Part shown: piece after piece, positions 17,960-27,790 of the stretch
How positions within the stretch are numbered: position 1 is the stretch's first letter
Layout: each line of letters opens with the position of its first letter
From: Terrirubrum flagellatum
GTDB taxonomy: Bacteria; Pseudomonadota; Alphaproteobacteria; Rhizobiales; Beijerinckiaceae
DNA length: 64,000 bases
Assembly (NCBI RefSeq): GCF_022059845.1
Contig: NZ_CP091851.1
Coordinates: 1,054,001 to 1,118,000 of the forward strand
Direction: 5' to 3'
The notes under the pieces: model-generated
What the model was told of the DNA's origin: nothing
Seen by the model: only the letters and a program-made list of their open reading frames with translations
The model's database searches: none
Translations under genes and position numbers: made by a program

Positions 17960-19111
17960 CTATTCCGCGGCCAGCGCCGTTGGCTTCTGATCCAGCAGCC
18001 GGCCTCCGATGACGACGCCTTCGGCGTCGATACGCTGATCGCCTTTCAGAGTTACGCCTGTCGAATCCACGTAATCGAACGACCCGCGCTTGAGCGATAG
18101 GATCGAGGCGTCGCCGATCATGCCCGGCTTGAGCGAGCCGAGCTCCGGTCGCTCGATCGCTTTCGCCGCATTGATCGTGGCGCGACGGATCACGTCGGCG
18201 AGCGGCATGCCGAGACAGAGGAATTTCGACAGAGTCGTCGTGAGGTCGAACGCCGGTCCCTCGATACAAAGAGCGTGAACGTCGCTTGAGATCGTGTCGG
18301 GCGCAAAACCATTGGCGAGCATCACGCGCGCGACCTCGAATGAAAACGAGCCCATTCCATGACCGATATCGAACAACACGCCGCGTTCGCGCGCTTCTAT
18401 CACCGCCGGGAGAACATGATCGTCGCGCGTGACAGGCGAATTGGGGAAAGGACGGAAGCAATGCGTGAGCACATCGCCCGGCCGCATGAGGCCAAGCACC
18501 TGCTCGAGCGTCGGTGGTGGCACATCGATATGCACCATCATGCGCATGTCGAGTTTGTCCGCTGTCTGGCGCGCGATTTCGAGCGGCACAATGCCCGACG
18601 TTCCCGACGCGTTCTGGCCGACGCGCACCTTGAGACCGGCGAGCACATCGCGATTGGCGTCGGCGACCTCGAGCGTGTCGAGGGGCGAGAGCAATCTCTG
18701 ATCGCCGCTTTCGCCGACCATCACGCGTTTGGAGAAGGCGTAGATGCCGGCGAAAGAAATATTGAGATAGGCGACGATGCGCGCCGGGCAGGTTTCGATA
18801 ACGTGACGGCGAAAGCCGTCAAAATTGCCGGCGCCGGCGGTGCCAGTGTCTACGAGTGTCGTGCAACCGCGCCGCGCAAGCGCCATGGGATCAACGCTGA
18901 GCGACGCCCCGCCCCAATAGACATGGGTGTGAAGGTCGATCAGGCCCGGCGTGACGATTTTGCCTGAGACGTCATGGATCGCCTGCCCATCGAGCCAGGG
19001 AGCGAGGGCTGCGACGCGCCCGTCCCTGAAGCCGACATCCATGACAGCGTCCACGCTCTGGCTCGGGTCCACGACCCGGCCTCCGCGCAAAACCAAGTCG
19101 AGCGATGTCAT
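17960..19111 (-). CDS. Amidohydrolase/deacetylase family metallohydrolase
   Basis: A 383-residue dihydroorotase-like amidohydrolase. The small beta-sandwich start LDLVLRGGRVVDPSQSVDA is followed by the metal-binding motif GLIDLHTHVYWGG near residue 58. Further metal ligands are expected in MMVHIDVPP and TISSDVHAL (the catalytic Asp is likely in SSDVH). The family (EF_0837/AHA_3915 type) deacetylates or hydrolyses small N-acyl compounds and is often paired with SelA-like enzymes such as the one that converges on it. It is divergent from the Opp-type operon with a 164-base AT-rich gap. Probably cytoplasmic, since no signal peptide is seen. Confidence 0.87.
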   Translation of the reverse strand: MTSLDLVLRGGRVVDPSQSVDAVMDVGFRDGRVAALAPWLDGQAIHDVSGKIVTPGLIDLHTHVYWGGASLSVDPMALARRGCTTLVDTGTAGAGNFDGFRRHVIETCPARIVAYLNISFAGIYAFSKRVMVGESGDQRLLSPLDTLEVADANRDVLAGLKVRVGQNASGTSGIVPLEIARQTADKLDMRMMVHIDVPPPTLEQVLGLMRPGDVLTHCFRPFPNSPVTRDDHVLPAVIEARERGVLFDIGHGMGSFSFEVARVMLANGFAPDTISSDVHALCIEGPAFDLTTTLSKFLCLGMPLADVIRRATINAAKAIERPELGSLKPGMIGDASILSLKRGSFDYVDSTGVTLKGDQRIDAEGVVIGGRLLDQKPTALAAE

Positions 19112-19136
19112 TGGGGGTCTCTAGGCAGGAATTTAA

Positions 19137-19224
19137 TTACATAATGTACTCAAGATCGCAAAATTTCTAGCGATTTTATCCGGATATGCCATTATTTTTG
19201 AGTTGACAGGCCATGTATATGTAA
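19137..19224. promoter_or_regulatory. AT-rich divergent control region with paired TTACATA sites
   Basis: TTACATAATGTA at 19137-19148 contains the perfect odd-centred palindrome TACAT-A-ATGTA. At 19213-19224 ATGTATATGTAA gives, on the minus strand, TTACATATACAT, so the two sites share TTACATA in inverted orientation 76 bases apart. A TTGACA (-35 like) at 19203-19208 abuts the second site. The region lies between the amidohydrolase and the Opp-type operon, and the likely ligand is the RpiR regulator at the operon end. Confidence 0.4.
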
Positions 19225-19275
19225 TAAGTTTTCATCAACGCCGCGCAGGGCGTCGCTATCGGCAGGGGAGAGCCA

Positions 19276-20841
19276 ATGCGGAATCGCGATTCCAATCACA
19301 GCATGATCACCCGGCGCGGACTGGGCGCCCTCGCAGCGGGGTTTGGCGCGTCAGTCGCCCTTCCGTCCGGTCTGGCTTTCGCCCAGGGCACCTCCAGCGC
19401 CAATCTCGCCATGGTCGGCGAGCCGCAGTCGCTTGATCCCATGGCGTCGACCGCCGATCTCGTCGGCGTGATCATGCAGCATGTCTACGAGCCGCTATTC
19501 ACCTTTGATGCGAACTGGGCGATCCAGCCTATGCTGGCGGCGACGATGCCAGCGGTGTCGGCTGACGGGAAGAGCTATGTCATTGAGCTGCGCAAGGGCG
19601 TGAAGCTTCATAGCGGCCGCGATCTCGACGCCGAAGACGTCGTCGCCTCGCTGAAACGCTGGCTCGACATGACGCCGCGCGGCAAGGGTCTCGCAAAGAG
19701 CATCACAAGCGTCGCGGCCAAGGGGGCGACGACTGTCGAGATCGCGCTCAACAAGGTTGACCCGGCGCTTCTCGCACATCTCGCGCTGCCGTCTGGCTTT
19801 GCCGCGATCATGGCGAAGGAGAGCATCGCCAATCCGCTCACCGAATTCGTCGGCACAGGCCCTTACAAATTCCGCGAGCGCAAGCCGGACCAGTTCGTCG
19901 TGCTGGTGAAGCATGAGGGTTATGCGTCGCGCAGCGAGGCTCCGTCGGGATACGCCGGCAAACGTGAGGCGAAGATCGAGGAATTGCGGTTCATCCCGGT
20001 TCCCAACGCCAACACGCGTGTCGAGGGAACGGTCGCCGGGCAATATCACTTCGCTGACCAGCTTCCGGTCGAAAGCTTCAAGAAAGTGTCGGGCGCCAGC
20101 GGCGCGCGCGCCGTGCTGACCATGCCTTATGGCTTCCCCTATTTCCCGACCAACACCAAGCAGGGGCCGATGGCCGACGTGAAGGTGCGCCAAGCTTATC
20201 AGATGGCGCTTGATCTCGAAGAGGTCATGGTGGCGGGCTTCGGAGAGCCGAAATTTTTCGCGCTTGCGCCTGAGCATTTCCCGAAGGGCTCGCCCTTCTA
20301 TTCCGAAGCGGGCAAGGACAAATACAGCAAGGCTGACGTCGCTGGCGCGAAGAAGCTGCTCGCCGAAGCTAAATATGACGGAACGCCAATCCGCATCCTG
20401 AACTCGAAACAGTACGACTTCCATCACCGCATGGCGCTCGTGATGGCCGAGCAGATGAAGGCGGCTGGCTTCAAGGTGCAGCTTGATGTCGTCGATTGGG
20501 CGACTTTGATCCAGCGTCGTGGCGACGCGGCCCTGTGGGACATCTACATCACGCACTCGGCCTTTCTGCCGGAGCCGATGCTGTCGCCGCCACAGTTGGG
20601 CGACGGCGCGCCGGGCTGGTGGTCGACGCCGGCGAAGGATGCGGCGCTCAGCGCGTTTAACAGCGAAGCTGACCCGGCGAAGCGCGGTGCGCTCTGGGCC
20701 AAGGTGCAGCAGGTCGTCTACGACGAGGTTCCCTACATCCGCGCTGGCAACTTCGCCGCGCTTGCGGGCGCATCGGCGAAGCTGAACGGCTATGCGCCGA
20801 TGCCGTGGCCGTCCTTCTGGAACGTCGATCTCGCGAAATAA
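19276..20841 (+). CDS. Opp/Dpp-type ABC transporter substrate-binding protein (system 1)
   Basis: A 521-residue family-5 solute-binding protein with an N-terminal Tat-type signal (MITRRGLGALAAGFGASVAL, cleavage near AFAQG). The early segments LDPMASTADLVGVIMQHVYEPLF and GKSYVIELRKGVKLHSGRDLDAEDVVASLKRW are classic for the family. FVGTGPYKFRERKPDQFVVL is the third family motif. GGGGAGAG stands before the ATG. It leads the five-gene importer 19276-24692. Such proteins bind peptides, but also oligosaccharides, nickel or glycosylated compounds, so peptide specificity is not proven. Confidence 0.93.
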   Translation: MRNRDSNHSMITRRGLGALAAGFGASVALPSGLAFAQGTSSANLAMVGEPQSLDPMASTADLVGVIMQHVYEPLFTFDANWAIQPMLAATMPAVSADGKSYVIELRKGVKLHSGRDLDAEDVVASLKRWLDMTPRGKGLAKSITSVAAKGATTVEIALNKVDPALLAHLALPSGFAAIMAKESIANPLTEFVGTGPYKFRERKPDQFVVLVKHEGYASRSEAPSGYAGKREAKIEELRFIPVPNANTRVEGTVAGQYHFADQLPVESFKKVSGASGARAVLTMPYGFPYFPTNTKQGPMADVKVRQAYQMALDLEEVMVAGFGEPKFFALAPEHFPKGSPFYSEAGKDKYSKADVAGAKKLLAEAKYDGTPIRILNSKQYDFHHRMALVMAEQMKAAGFKVQLDVVDWATLIQRRGDAALWDIYITHSAFLPEPMLSPPQLGDGAPGWWSTPAKDAALSAFNSEADPAKRGALWAKVQQVVYDEVPYIRAGNFAALAGASAKLNGYAPMPWPSFWNVDLAK

Positions 20842-20937
20842 GCGATATCGGGTCGGCTGAACAATTCTCGCGACGGCGCCTCAAGCCCCTCGTGGGATTG
20901 ACTGCAACGTTGCGCGGCTTGTCCCGCGGGAGCGACG

Positions 20938-21879
20938 ATGCTTGCACAAATCGGGCGACGGGCCGCCGGCCTCCTGCTGGTGCTTTTCCTCGTCGCCGCC
21001 CTCGTTTTCTTCCTGACTCGACTGGCGCCCGGCGATCCCGCCGCGCTGATGCTTGGCGATCAGGCGACGCCTGAAGACATCGCGCGGCTGCGCGCCGTCT
21101 ATGGGCTCGACAAGCCCGTGCTGCTGCAATTCGCGCTGTGGCTGAAGGAGTGCGCGACAGGCAATCTCGGCCAGTCGATCTTTCTGCAGCGACCGGTGAC
21201 GCAGGCGCTGCTGGAGCGCGCCGAGCCGACCTTCTTTCTTGCGATGTTTTCGCTCGCCATCGCCGCTGCGATCGGCGTGCCGGCCGGCGTCGCATCCGCC
21301 GTGTGGCGCGGACGTCCGATTGATCAGGCGGTGAGCGGCCTTGCGATGCTCGCGGCCAATATCCCGAGCTTCTGGCTCGGGCTGATCTTCATCCAGATCT
21401 TTGCGGTGAGGCTGGGTTGGTTCCCCGTCGCGGGCTACGGCGCGCCGGGCGCTTCTTTTTTCGAACGGATCGAACATCTGCTGCTGCCTTCGGCCGTCCT
21501 AGGCGTGGTCAATTCGGCGCTGATCACGCGCTTCACGCGCGCCAGCATGCTTGACGTTCTCGACGCCGATTTCGTGCGGACGGCGCGCGCGAATGGAATT
21601 TCGGAGACGCGCGTCGTGCTGCGCCACGCCTTCGGCAATGCGCTGGTGCCTGTCATCACCGTGCTCGGCCTCACGCTGGCGCTCCTGATAGGCGGTGCGA
21701 TCGTGACCGAGACCGTGTTCGGCCTGCCCGGCGTTGGCAATCTCGTCGTCTCCGCCGTGCTCCGCCGCGACTATCCCGTGATCCAGGGCGCGTTGCTGGT
21801 GGTGGCCGCGATCTATGCGCTCATCAATCTGGCGATCGACGTGATTTACACGCTCGTCGATCCGCGCGTGCGGTCCTGA
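20938..21879 (+). CDS. Opp/Dpp-type ABC transporter permease B (system 1)
   Basis: A 313-residue DppB/OppB-type permease with an N-terminal membrane anchor (LLLVLFLVAALVFFLTRLAPGDPA) and the family segment YGLDKPVLLQF. The conserved loop ADFVRTARANGISETRVVLRHAFGN, about residues 202-226, contacts the ATPase, and GLPGVGNLV follows. The gene starts 96 bases after the binding protein, with CGGGAGCG before the ATG at 20938. Confidence 0.94.
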   Translation: MLAQIGRRAAGLLLVLFLVAALVFFLTRLAPGDPAALMLGDQATPEDIARLRAVYGLDKPVLLQFALWLKECATGNLGQSIFLQRPVTQALLERAEPTFFLAMFSLAIAAAIGVPAGVASAVWRGRPIDQAVSGLAMLAANIPSFWLGLIFIQIFAVRLGWFPVAGYGAPGASFFERIEHLLLPSAVLGVVNSALITRFTRASMLDVLDADFVRTARANGISETRVVLRHAFGNALVPVITVLGLTLALLIGGAIVTETVFGLPGVGNLVVSAVLRRDYPVIQGALLVVAAIYALINLAIDVIYTLVDPRVRS

Positions 21880-21885
21880 CGCGCC

Positions 21886-22734
21886 ATGATGAGCTCACCC
21901 ACATTCCTGTTTCTGCGGCGTCTGTTCCGGCGCAAGCTGGTGCTGGCCGCGACGCTGATCCTCGTTGTCGCTTTCGCGCTCGCAGCGCTCGCGCCGTGGG
22001 CTTCGCCGTTCGACCCTTCCGCGATGCGCGTCACGCGTCGTCTCCGTCCACCCGGCGAAGTCAACTGGTTTGGCACTGATGAGCTCGGCCGCGACATTTT
22101 CTCGCGCGTGGTTTGGGGCGCGCGCGCTTCGCTCGGCATCGGCTTCGCCGTGGTGCTGATCTCGATCTCCGTCGGCGCTGCGTTCGGTCTCATTGCGGGT
22201 TACTTCAAGAAAGCCGACGCGATCGTCATGCGCATCGTTGATGCGCTGATGTCATTGCCCGACATTCTGCTCGCGATCTTTCTGGTTGCGGTGCTTGGCG
22301 CATCGGCCGCGAATGTCGTGCTTGCGCTTGCCATCGTCTACACGCCGCGCGTGGTGCGCGTGATCCGCGCCTCGACGCTGGTCGTGCGCGAGCTGCCTTT
22401 CGTCGAGGCGGCGCGCGCTCTTGGCGTCTCCATCTGGCGCATTCTTGGCGTCCATGTGCTGCTGAATGTGGCGTCGCCCGTTCTGGTGCAGGCGACTTTC
22501 ATCTTCGCCTATGCTGTGCTCGCAGAAGCCGGACTTTCCTTCCTCGGCGCCGGCGTGCCGCCGGAGACGCCGACCTGGGGCACGATGATCGCATCCGGCC
22601 AGCAATATGCCGAGGACGCACTCTGGGTCGTCGCCTTTCCCGGCGTCGCCATCGTTCTCGTCGCGTTGTCGCTTCAGATTGTGGGAGACGGACTGCGCGA
22701 CATGCTTGACCCCAAGCTGAGAAAGGCGGTCTGA
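21886..22734 (+). CDS. Opp/Dpp-type ABC transporter permease C (system 1)
   Basis: A 282-residue DppC/OppC-type permease. FGTDELGRDIFSRVVWGARASL near residue 63 is the strongly conserved family segment. ATPase contact loop: LPFVEAARALGVSIWRILGVHVL. GAGVPPETPTWGTMI near residue 220 is also diagnostic. It begins 6 bases after permease B; ATG at 21886 or 21889 are both possible. Confidence 0.94.
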   Translation: MMSSPTFLFLRRLFRRKLVLAATLILVVAFALAALAPWASPFDPSAMRVTRRLRPPGEVNWFGTDELGRDIFSRVVWGARASLGIGFAVVLISISVGAAFGLIAGYFKKADAIVMRIVDALMSLPDILLAIFLVAVLGASAANVVLALAIVYTPRVVRVIRASTLVVRELPFVEAARALGVSIWRILGVHVLLNVASPVLVQATFIFAYAVLAEAGLSFLGAGVPPETPTWGTMIASGQQYAEDALWVVAFPGVAIVLVALSLQIVGDGLRDMLDPKLRKAV

Positions 22735-23723
<989 letters not shown>

Positions 23724-23727
<4 letters not shown>

Positions 23728-24692
23728 GCGCGGAGCCTTTGCTGGCCATCGAGAGCCTCAGCAAGACTTTCGGCAAGGCGCCGAAGCTCGTTCGCGCTGT
23801 CAACGACGTGACATTTGAAGTTGGCCGCGGCGAGGCGCTCGGGCTCGTAGGCGAATCCGGTTCGGGCAAGAGCACCATCGGGCGGCTGGCGTTGCGCCTT
23901 ATCGATCCCACAGACGGGTCGATCCGCTTCGATGGCGAGGACGTCACAGCGACGCCGGAACGGCGGCTCAAAAGCTTCCGCAGCCGTGCGCAGATGGTTT
24001 TCCAGGACCCTTACGCCAGCCTCAATCCCCGTCTGCGCGTCGCCAGCATTGTCGGCGAAGCGCTCGACGCGCATGGCCTGGCGCGCGGCGCGGCCCGGCG
24101 CACGCGTATTGGCGAATTGCTTGAACTCGTCGGCCTGCCGGCGTCGCATATGGATCGCTATCCCCATGAGTTTTCTGGCGGGCAAAGACAGCGTATCGGC
24201 ATTGCGCGAGCGCTCGCAGTCGAGCCGAAACTGATCGTCGCCGATGAGCCGGTTTCTGCGCTTGATGTTTCCGTTCAGGCGCAGGTGCTGAATCTCATGC
24301 AGGATCTGCGTCGAAGGCTTGGCCTGTCGATGCTGTTCATCTCGCATGATCTCGATGTGGTCGAGCTGATGTGCGATCGCATCGCCGTGCTCTATCTCGG
24401 CCGCATCATGGAGATCGGCGCGGCTGAGCAGGTGTCTCGCCATCCGCGACACCCCTACACACGGGCGCTGATCGCCGCCTCGCCAAAGGCCGATCCTGAC
24501 GCGTCGCCGCGACAGCGCATGCTGAAAGGCGACATTCCGTCTCCGCTCGCGCCGCCGTCCGGCTGCGTGTTCCGCACGCGCTGCCTGCATGCGACCGAGC
24601 GATGCGCCGCGGAAGCTCCTGCCTTGAGGCCAGCCGGAGAGGGGCATCGGTTTGCCTGCCATTTCGATCTCGTTCACAGTCAGGCCGCATGA
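23724..24692 (+). CDS. Opp/Dpp-type ABC transporter ATPase F (system 1)
   Basis: A 322-residue ATPase with Walker A GESGSGKSTIG near residue 43, FQDPYASLNPRLRV, signature FSGGQRQRIGIARA, Walker B LIVADEPVSALDVSVQ and FISHDLDVVE. The C-terminal oligopeptide-transporter extension holds CVFRTRCLHATERC. It overlaps both neighbours by 4 bases. With ATPase D it makes the heterodimer that powers system 1. Confidence 0.95.
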
Positions 24693-25675
24693 CGGAAACC
24701 GCCCCTCCTTCGGACCCGACCGGTCGTCCCGGCGGCGCCGATGAGTCCGTCGGCGCGTCCGATATTCTGAGTTCGATCCGGCTTGGCCTCGACGGCATGT
24801 CCGAGAGCCAGCGGCGTGTCGCCAGGCTCTTTCTCGACGAAGCGGAATGGGCGGTGAAGGCCAATGTCGAAGACATTGCCGCGCGAGCCGGCGTCAGTGC
24901 GCCGACGATTGTGCGCTTCGCCCGAATGATCGGCTGCCAGGGCCTTAAGGATCTCAAGCTCAAACTCGCCGGCGCGCTCGCGCTTGGCGCGCCGTTTCTT
25001 CACCGATCGGTACGGATCGGTGAAACAGCGAGCGACGTGCTGCGCAACGTCACCGGCAGCATGACCACTGTCATCGCGGAGTGGCAGCGCCGCATCGATT
25101 CGATCGATCTCGATCGCGCCGCGGCTGCCATCAGCAAGGCCCGCCGCATCGATTGCCTTGGCACCGGCGCGACCTCGCATTTCCTTGCGCAGGACATGCA
25201 GGCGCGGCTGTTCCGGCTTGGTCTCAGCGCCAACGCATTTTCGGACGCGCATTTCCAACTCGTCGCCGCCGCGACTCTGACGTCAGAAGATGTGCTGATC
25301 GCGATCTCCTTCGTCGGCCGCATGCCGACGCTGCTGCGCGCTGTCGAAGTCGGCAAGATGAAGGGCGCGACCGTGATCTCGCTGGCGCAAAGCGGCACGC
25401 CGCTGGCCGACCTTGCTGACATCGTGTTGCCCGTCGATGTGCCTCGTGACGCCACGATGCTGGTCGGGACTGACGCCTATGTGGTGCAGCTCATCGTCAT
25501 CGAGGTGCTGATGATCCTCGTAGGGCTGCGGCAGGGGCCGCAACTCGTTGGTCGCATGAATGACGTGCAGCATGTGTTGCGAACATATGGCGTCGATCGC
25601 GAGGACCCTTCCGTCCTGCACGCCGGCTGGCGCCAGATGTTCGAGCCCGACTCAGGCGGCGACTCGCGCGCCTGA
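24689..25675 (+). CDS. MurR/RpiR family regulator (HTH plus SIS domain)
   Basis: A 328-residue regulator. After a Pro/Gly-rich lead, an HTH_6 domain (about residues 26-105) contains MSESQRRVARLFLDEAEW and IAARAGVSAPTIVRFARMIGCQGLKDLKLKLAGAL. A SIS sugar-isomerase domain follows (about 130-260, with IDCLGTGATSHFLAQDMQARL and VLIAISFVGRMPTLLRAVE). SIS domains bind phosphosugars, which hints that the imported ligand of system 1 is an amino sugar or other sugar derivative rather than a simple peptide. The ATG at 24689 overlaps the ATPase stop by 4 bases. Being last in the operon suggests autoregulation. Confidence 0.94.
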   Translation: MTETAPPSDPTGRPGGADESVGASDILSSIRLGLDGMSESQRRVARLFLDEAEWAVKANVEDIAARAGVSAPTIVRFARMIGCQGLKDLKLKLAGALALGAPFLHRSVRIGETASDVLRNVTGSMTTVIAEWQRRIDSIDLDRAAAAISKARRIDCLGTGATSHFLAQDMQARLFRLGLSANAFSDAHFQLVAAATLTSEDVLIAISFVGRMPTLLRAVEVGKMKGATVISLAQSGTPLADLADIVLPVDVPRDATMLVGTDAYVVQLIVIEVLMILVGLRQGPQLVGRMNDVQHVLRTYGVDREDPSVLHAGWRQMFEPDSGGDSRA

Positions 25676-25699
25676 TCGGGCGTTCAAGCCCGATCAGGC
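25670..25699. terminator. Strong bidirectional hairpin after the RpiR operon
   Basis: GCCTGATCGGGC-GTTCAA-GCCCGATCAGGC is a perfect 12-bp stem with a 6-base loop. It overlaps the TGA stop of the regulator and lies between convergent genes. It lacks a T-run, but its strength and position support a shared terminator. Confidence 0.75.
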
Positions 25700-25718
25700 T
25701 GTGGAACACGCCCTCCCG

Positions 25719-27716
25719 TCAGTATGCGATCTCGATCATCGCATGGCCGCGTAGCCTCGGAACGCGGAACAATACGCGGCCATCCTTCATATCGAAGGGA
25801 AGCGCATCGCCAAATGGAGCCAGTCGCACGGACTTCACCGGTCTATCTGTCTCGATCGAAGCGTCGATGTCATGCAGCGTCACCAGATCCTGAATCGGCT
25901 GCACATTCTCGTTGCGGATGAAGCCGCGCAGCGCCGGCGTCGCGTGCAGGAGGTGCAGCACGTCGCGATTTTCCCTCGCCTGGCGGCGCAATGTCGCGCG
26001 GCCGGCCCGCGGCAAGTTTGTTTCGATCATCCGACGACGCCCGAGCGCGTGCGCAACCGCCTTCTCCGCGATCTCCATCATGGCGACCGCTCCGATGCGC
26101 TTGTAGGCGTCGAAGAAGGGATGGGCGAGATAGACATAGCCGCCTTTCTCGACCCCTGCATCGTAGCCAGAAGATTCGGGCTGCGGTGGCGTATGGACGT
26201 GACCGCTGAAGTGAGCCGGAGTTCGATCGAAATAAGGATCATGCACAACGCCGAGCGACTTTCCATCCGTGACTTTGATGCGCTCGGAAGGCGCATACAT
26301 GAACAAGGGGTGATTGACGAAGGAGGCGCGCAGATCGGCAGAGGGCAGGAGATAGTCGCCCGCCTTGTTCGGCGACGTTCCCTCCCATTTCGCGCCGACA
26401 TCGAAGACGAAGCCTTTTTCGCTGTCGATTCCGCTTTTACCCGTCAGGAGGACGCGCGCGCCGCGTTCAACGCAGCTCGCAACTTTCGCCTTCAAGGCCG
26501 GAGTGATCTCGATGGAGTCAGGCAGGATGATCAGGCGATAGCCGGAAAAATCCGATTCCGAATCGAGAAAGTCGAAGGTGAATTTGCCTTCTAGCAGCAG
26601 CCGCGCAACGCCGTCGTCGGAACCGTCGTGATGAGTCGGACGGCCGGCGAGCCTAGGCCTGCGCGCCGCTTCGGTGCTGAGAATACCGATTTCAGCGCGA
26701 TTTTTTGAGTCGACAGCCCAAGGTTCGCACGCCTTGACATGTGCGTAAGCTACTCCGACGGCGTTGTAGGTCGTCTTGTCGATCGCGCCCGTCGGATGGA
26801 GGTGATCACCGATGAGACAGCGCGACCCTTGCGCCAGCATCGCGCCGCACTCGTAGAACAGCGCGTCCGGCTTCTTGTAGCCTCCCACTTCACCCCAGGT
26901 GTGATGGAATTTGCCGGTATGGCCGAGAAATTCGATGCCGAGTGTATCGACATAGCGGGCGCTGACCGGAAAATGCTCATATCCCCAATGGGACGTCGGC
27001 AGCGACTCGATTTCGAGATGGCTGAAATATTTCAGGATATCGCGACGACCACGCCTGATATGACCAAAATTGTAGAACAGCCGCATCTTGGGATCATGCT
27101 TGCGCACGGCGTCGGTGACGCGCTCGAAAAACTCGAGTTGAATCTTCTCAGTGTAGGTGACGCGGTCTTCTTCATTCGTCCAGTCGAGTCCTTGCGCCTC
27201 CATGCGCGTCTGCGCCCATGCGCTGAGCGAAACGAGTTGGAAGCAGATGTCGATGAAGATGCCATCGCCGTCGGGGTAGTTGATCATCACTTCCTCGACC
27301 TGCCGGCAGAGATAGTCGAGATAGGGCGAGGAGAAATCGAGGAAAGCCCAACCGGCGCCGAGCGCCTCTGTGCGTGATCTCACCAGCGAGCCTTCTGGCG
27401 AGATCACCCGCCAGCCTGGTTCGGTGCGCGCGATATATTCGTCCCATGCGGCTGAAATATAGATTGGCGCGCGAATATCGTGCTTGTGTAACGCGTCAAG
27501 CTGCGCCCGCATCAGATCGAAGTCGAGATGGGGATGCATCATGCCGACCTTGGTCGGATGATAGGTCATGCCGTGATGGCATTTCGAGAAAACAGTGATG
27601 GAATCGACATTCGCGGCCGCCAGCGTGCGAGCGAAATCGTCGGGGTCGAATTTCGAGCCGATGCCAGGAATGCGCTCGGACGTGTGGAAATCGAGATGAA
27701 TCTGACGATACCGCAT
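25719..27716 (-). CDS. Putative glycoside hydrolase, GHL6/GH151-like (candidate alpha-L-fucosidase)
   Basis: A 665-residue cytoplasmic protein (no signal peptide). The first ~370 residues look like a TIM barrel of the hypothetical glycosyl hydrolase type GHL6. Typical segments are FDPDDFARTLAAANVDSITVFSKCHHGM, YPDGDGIFIDICFQ, and RLFYNFGHIRRGR followed by GKFHHTWGEVGGYK. Residues ~390-560 resemble a beta-galactosidase trimerisation-like domain (LPDSIEITPALKAKVASC, then RGARVLLTG), and a small C-terminal beta domain ends the chain. That layout is the one known for GH151 alpha-L-fucosidases. The GH29 fucosidase 4.6 kb away strengthens the idea. GGAGAGG precedes the ATG at 27716. It is the last gene of the second CUT1 operon. 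Family call is from memory of the motifs; activity is an inference. Confidence 0.7.
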   Translation of the reverse strand: MRYRQIHLDFHTSERIPGIGSKFDPDDFARTLAAANVDSITVFSKCHHGMTYHPTKVGMMHPHLDFDLMRAQLDALHKHDIRAPIYISAAWDEYIARTEPGWRVISPEGSLVRSRTEALGAGWAFLDFSSPYLDYLCRQVEEVMINYPDGDGIFIDICFQLVSLSAWAQTRMEAQGLDWTNEEDRVTYTEKIQLEFFERVTDAVRKHDPKMRLFYNFGHIRRGRRDILKYFSHLEIESLPTSHWGYEHFPVSARYVDTLGIEFLGHTGKFHHTWGEVGGYKKPDALFYECGAMLAQGSRCLIGDHLHPTGAIDKTTYNAVGVAYAHVKACEPWAVDSKNRAEIGILSTEAARRPRLAGRPTHHDGSDDGVARLLLEGKFTFDFLDSESDFSGYRLIILPDSIEITPALKAKVASCVERGARVLLTGKSGIDSEKGFVFDVGAKWEGTSPNKAGDYLLPSADLRASFVNHPLFMYAPSERIKVTDGKSLGVVHDPYFDRTPAHFSGHVHTPPQPESSGYDAGVEKGGYVYLAHPFFDAYKRIGAVAMMEIAEKAVAHALGRRRMIETNLPRAGRATLRRQARENRDVLHLLHATPALRGFIRNENVQPIQDLVTLHDIDASIETDRPVKSVRLAPFGDALPFDMKDGRVLFRVPRLRGHAMIEIAY

Positions 27717-27790
27717 AGCGTGCCTCTCCGATGACAGACAAGTGATTTGAGAATCGCGTGGGTTGAAAGAAATCGCGGCGCTTATTCGCG

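Noticed and set aside
17232-18461. A 409-residue minus-strand frame across the SelA-like and amidohydrolase genes
   Set aside because: It covers two well-supported genes; its composition is typical of an antisense shadow in GC-rich DNA.
19495-20556. A 353-residue minus-strand frame inside the Opp-type binding-protein gene
   Set aside because: Antisense to a clear family-5 binding protein and rich in His/Arg with no motif.
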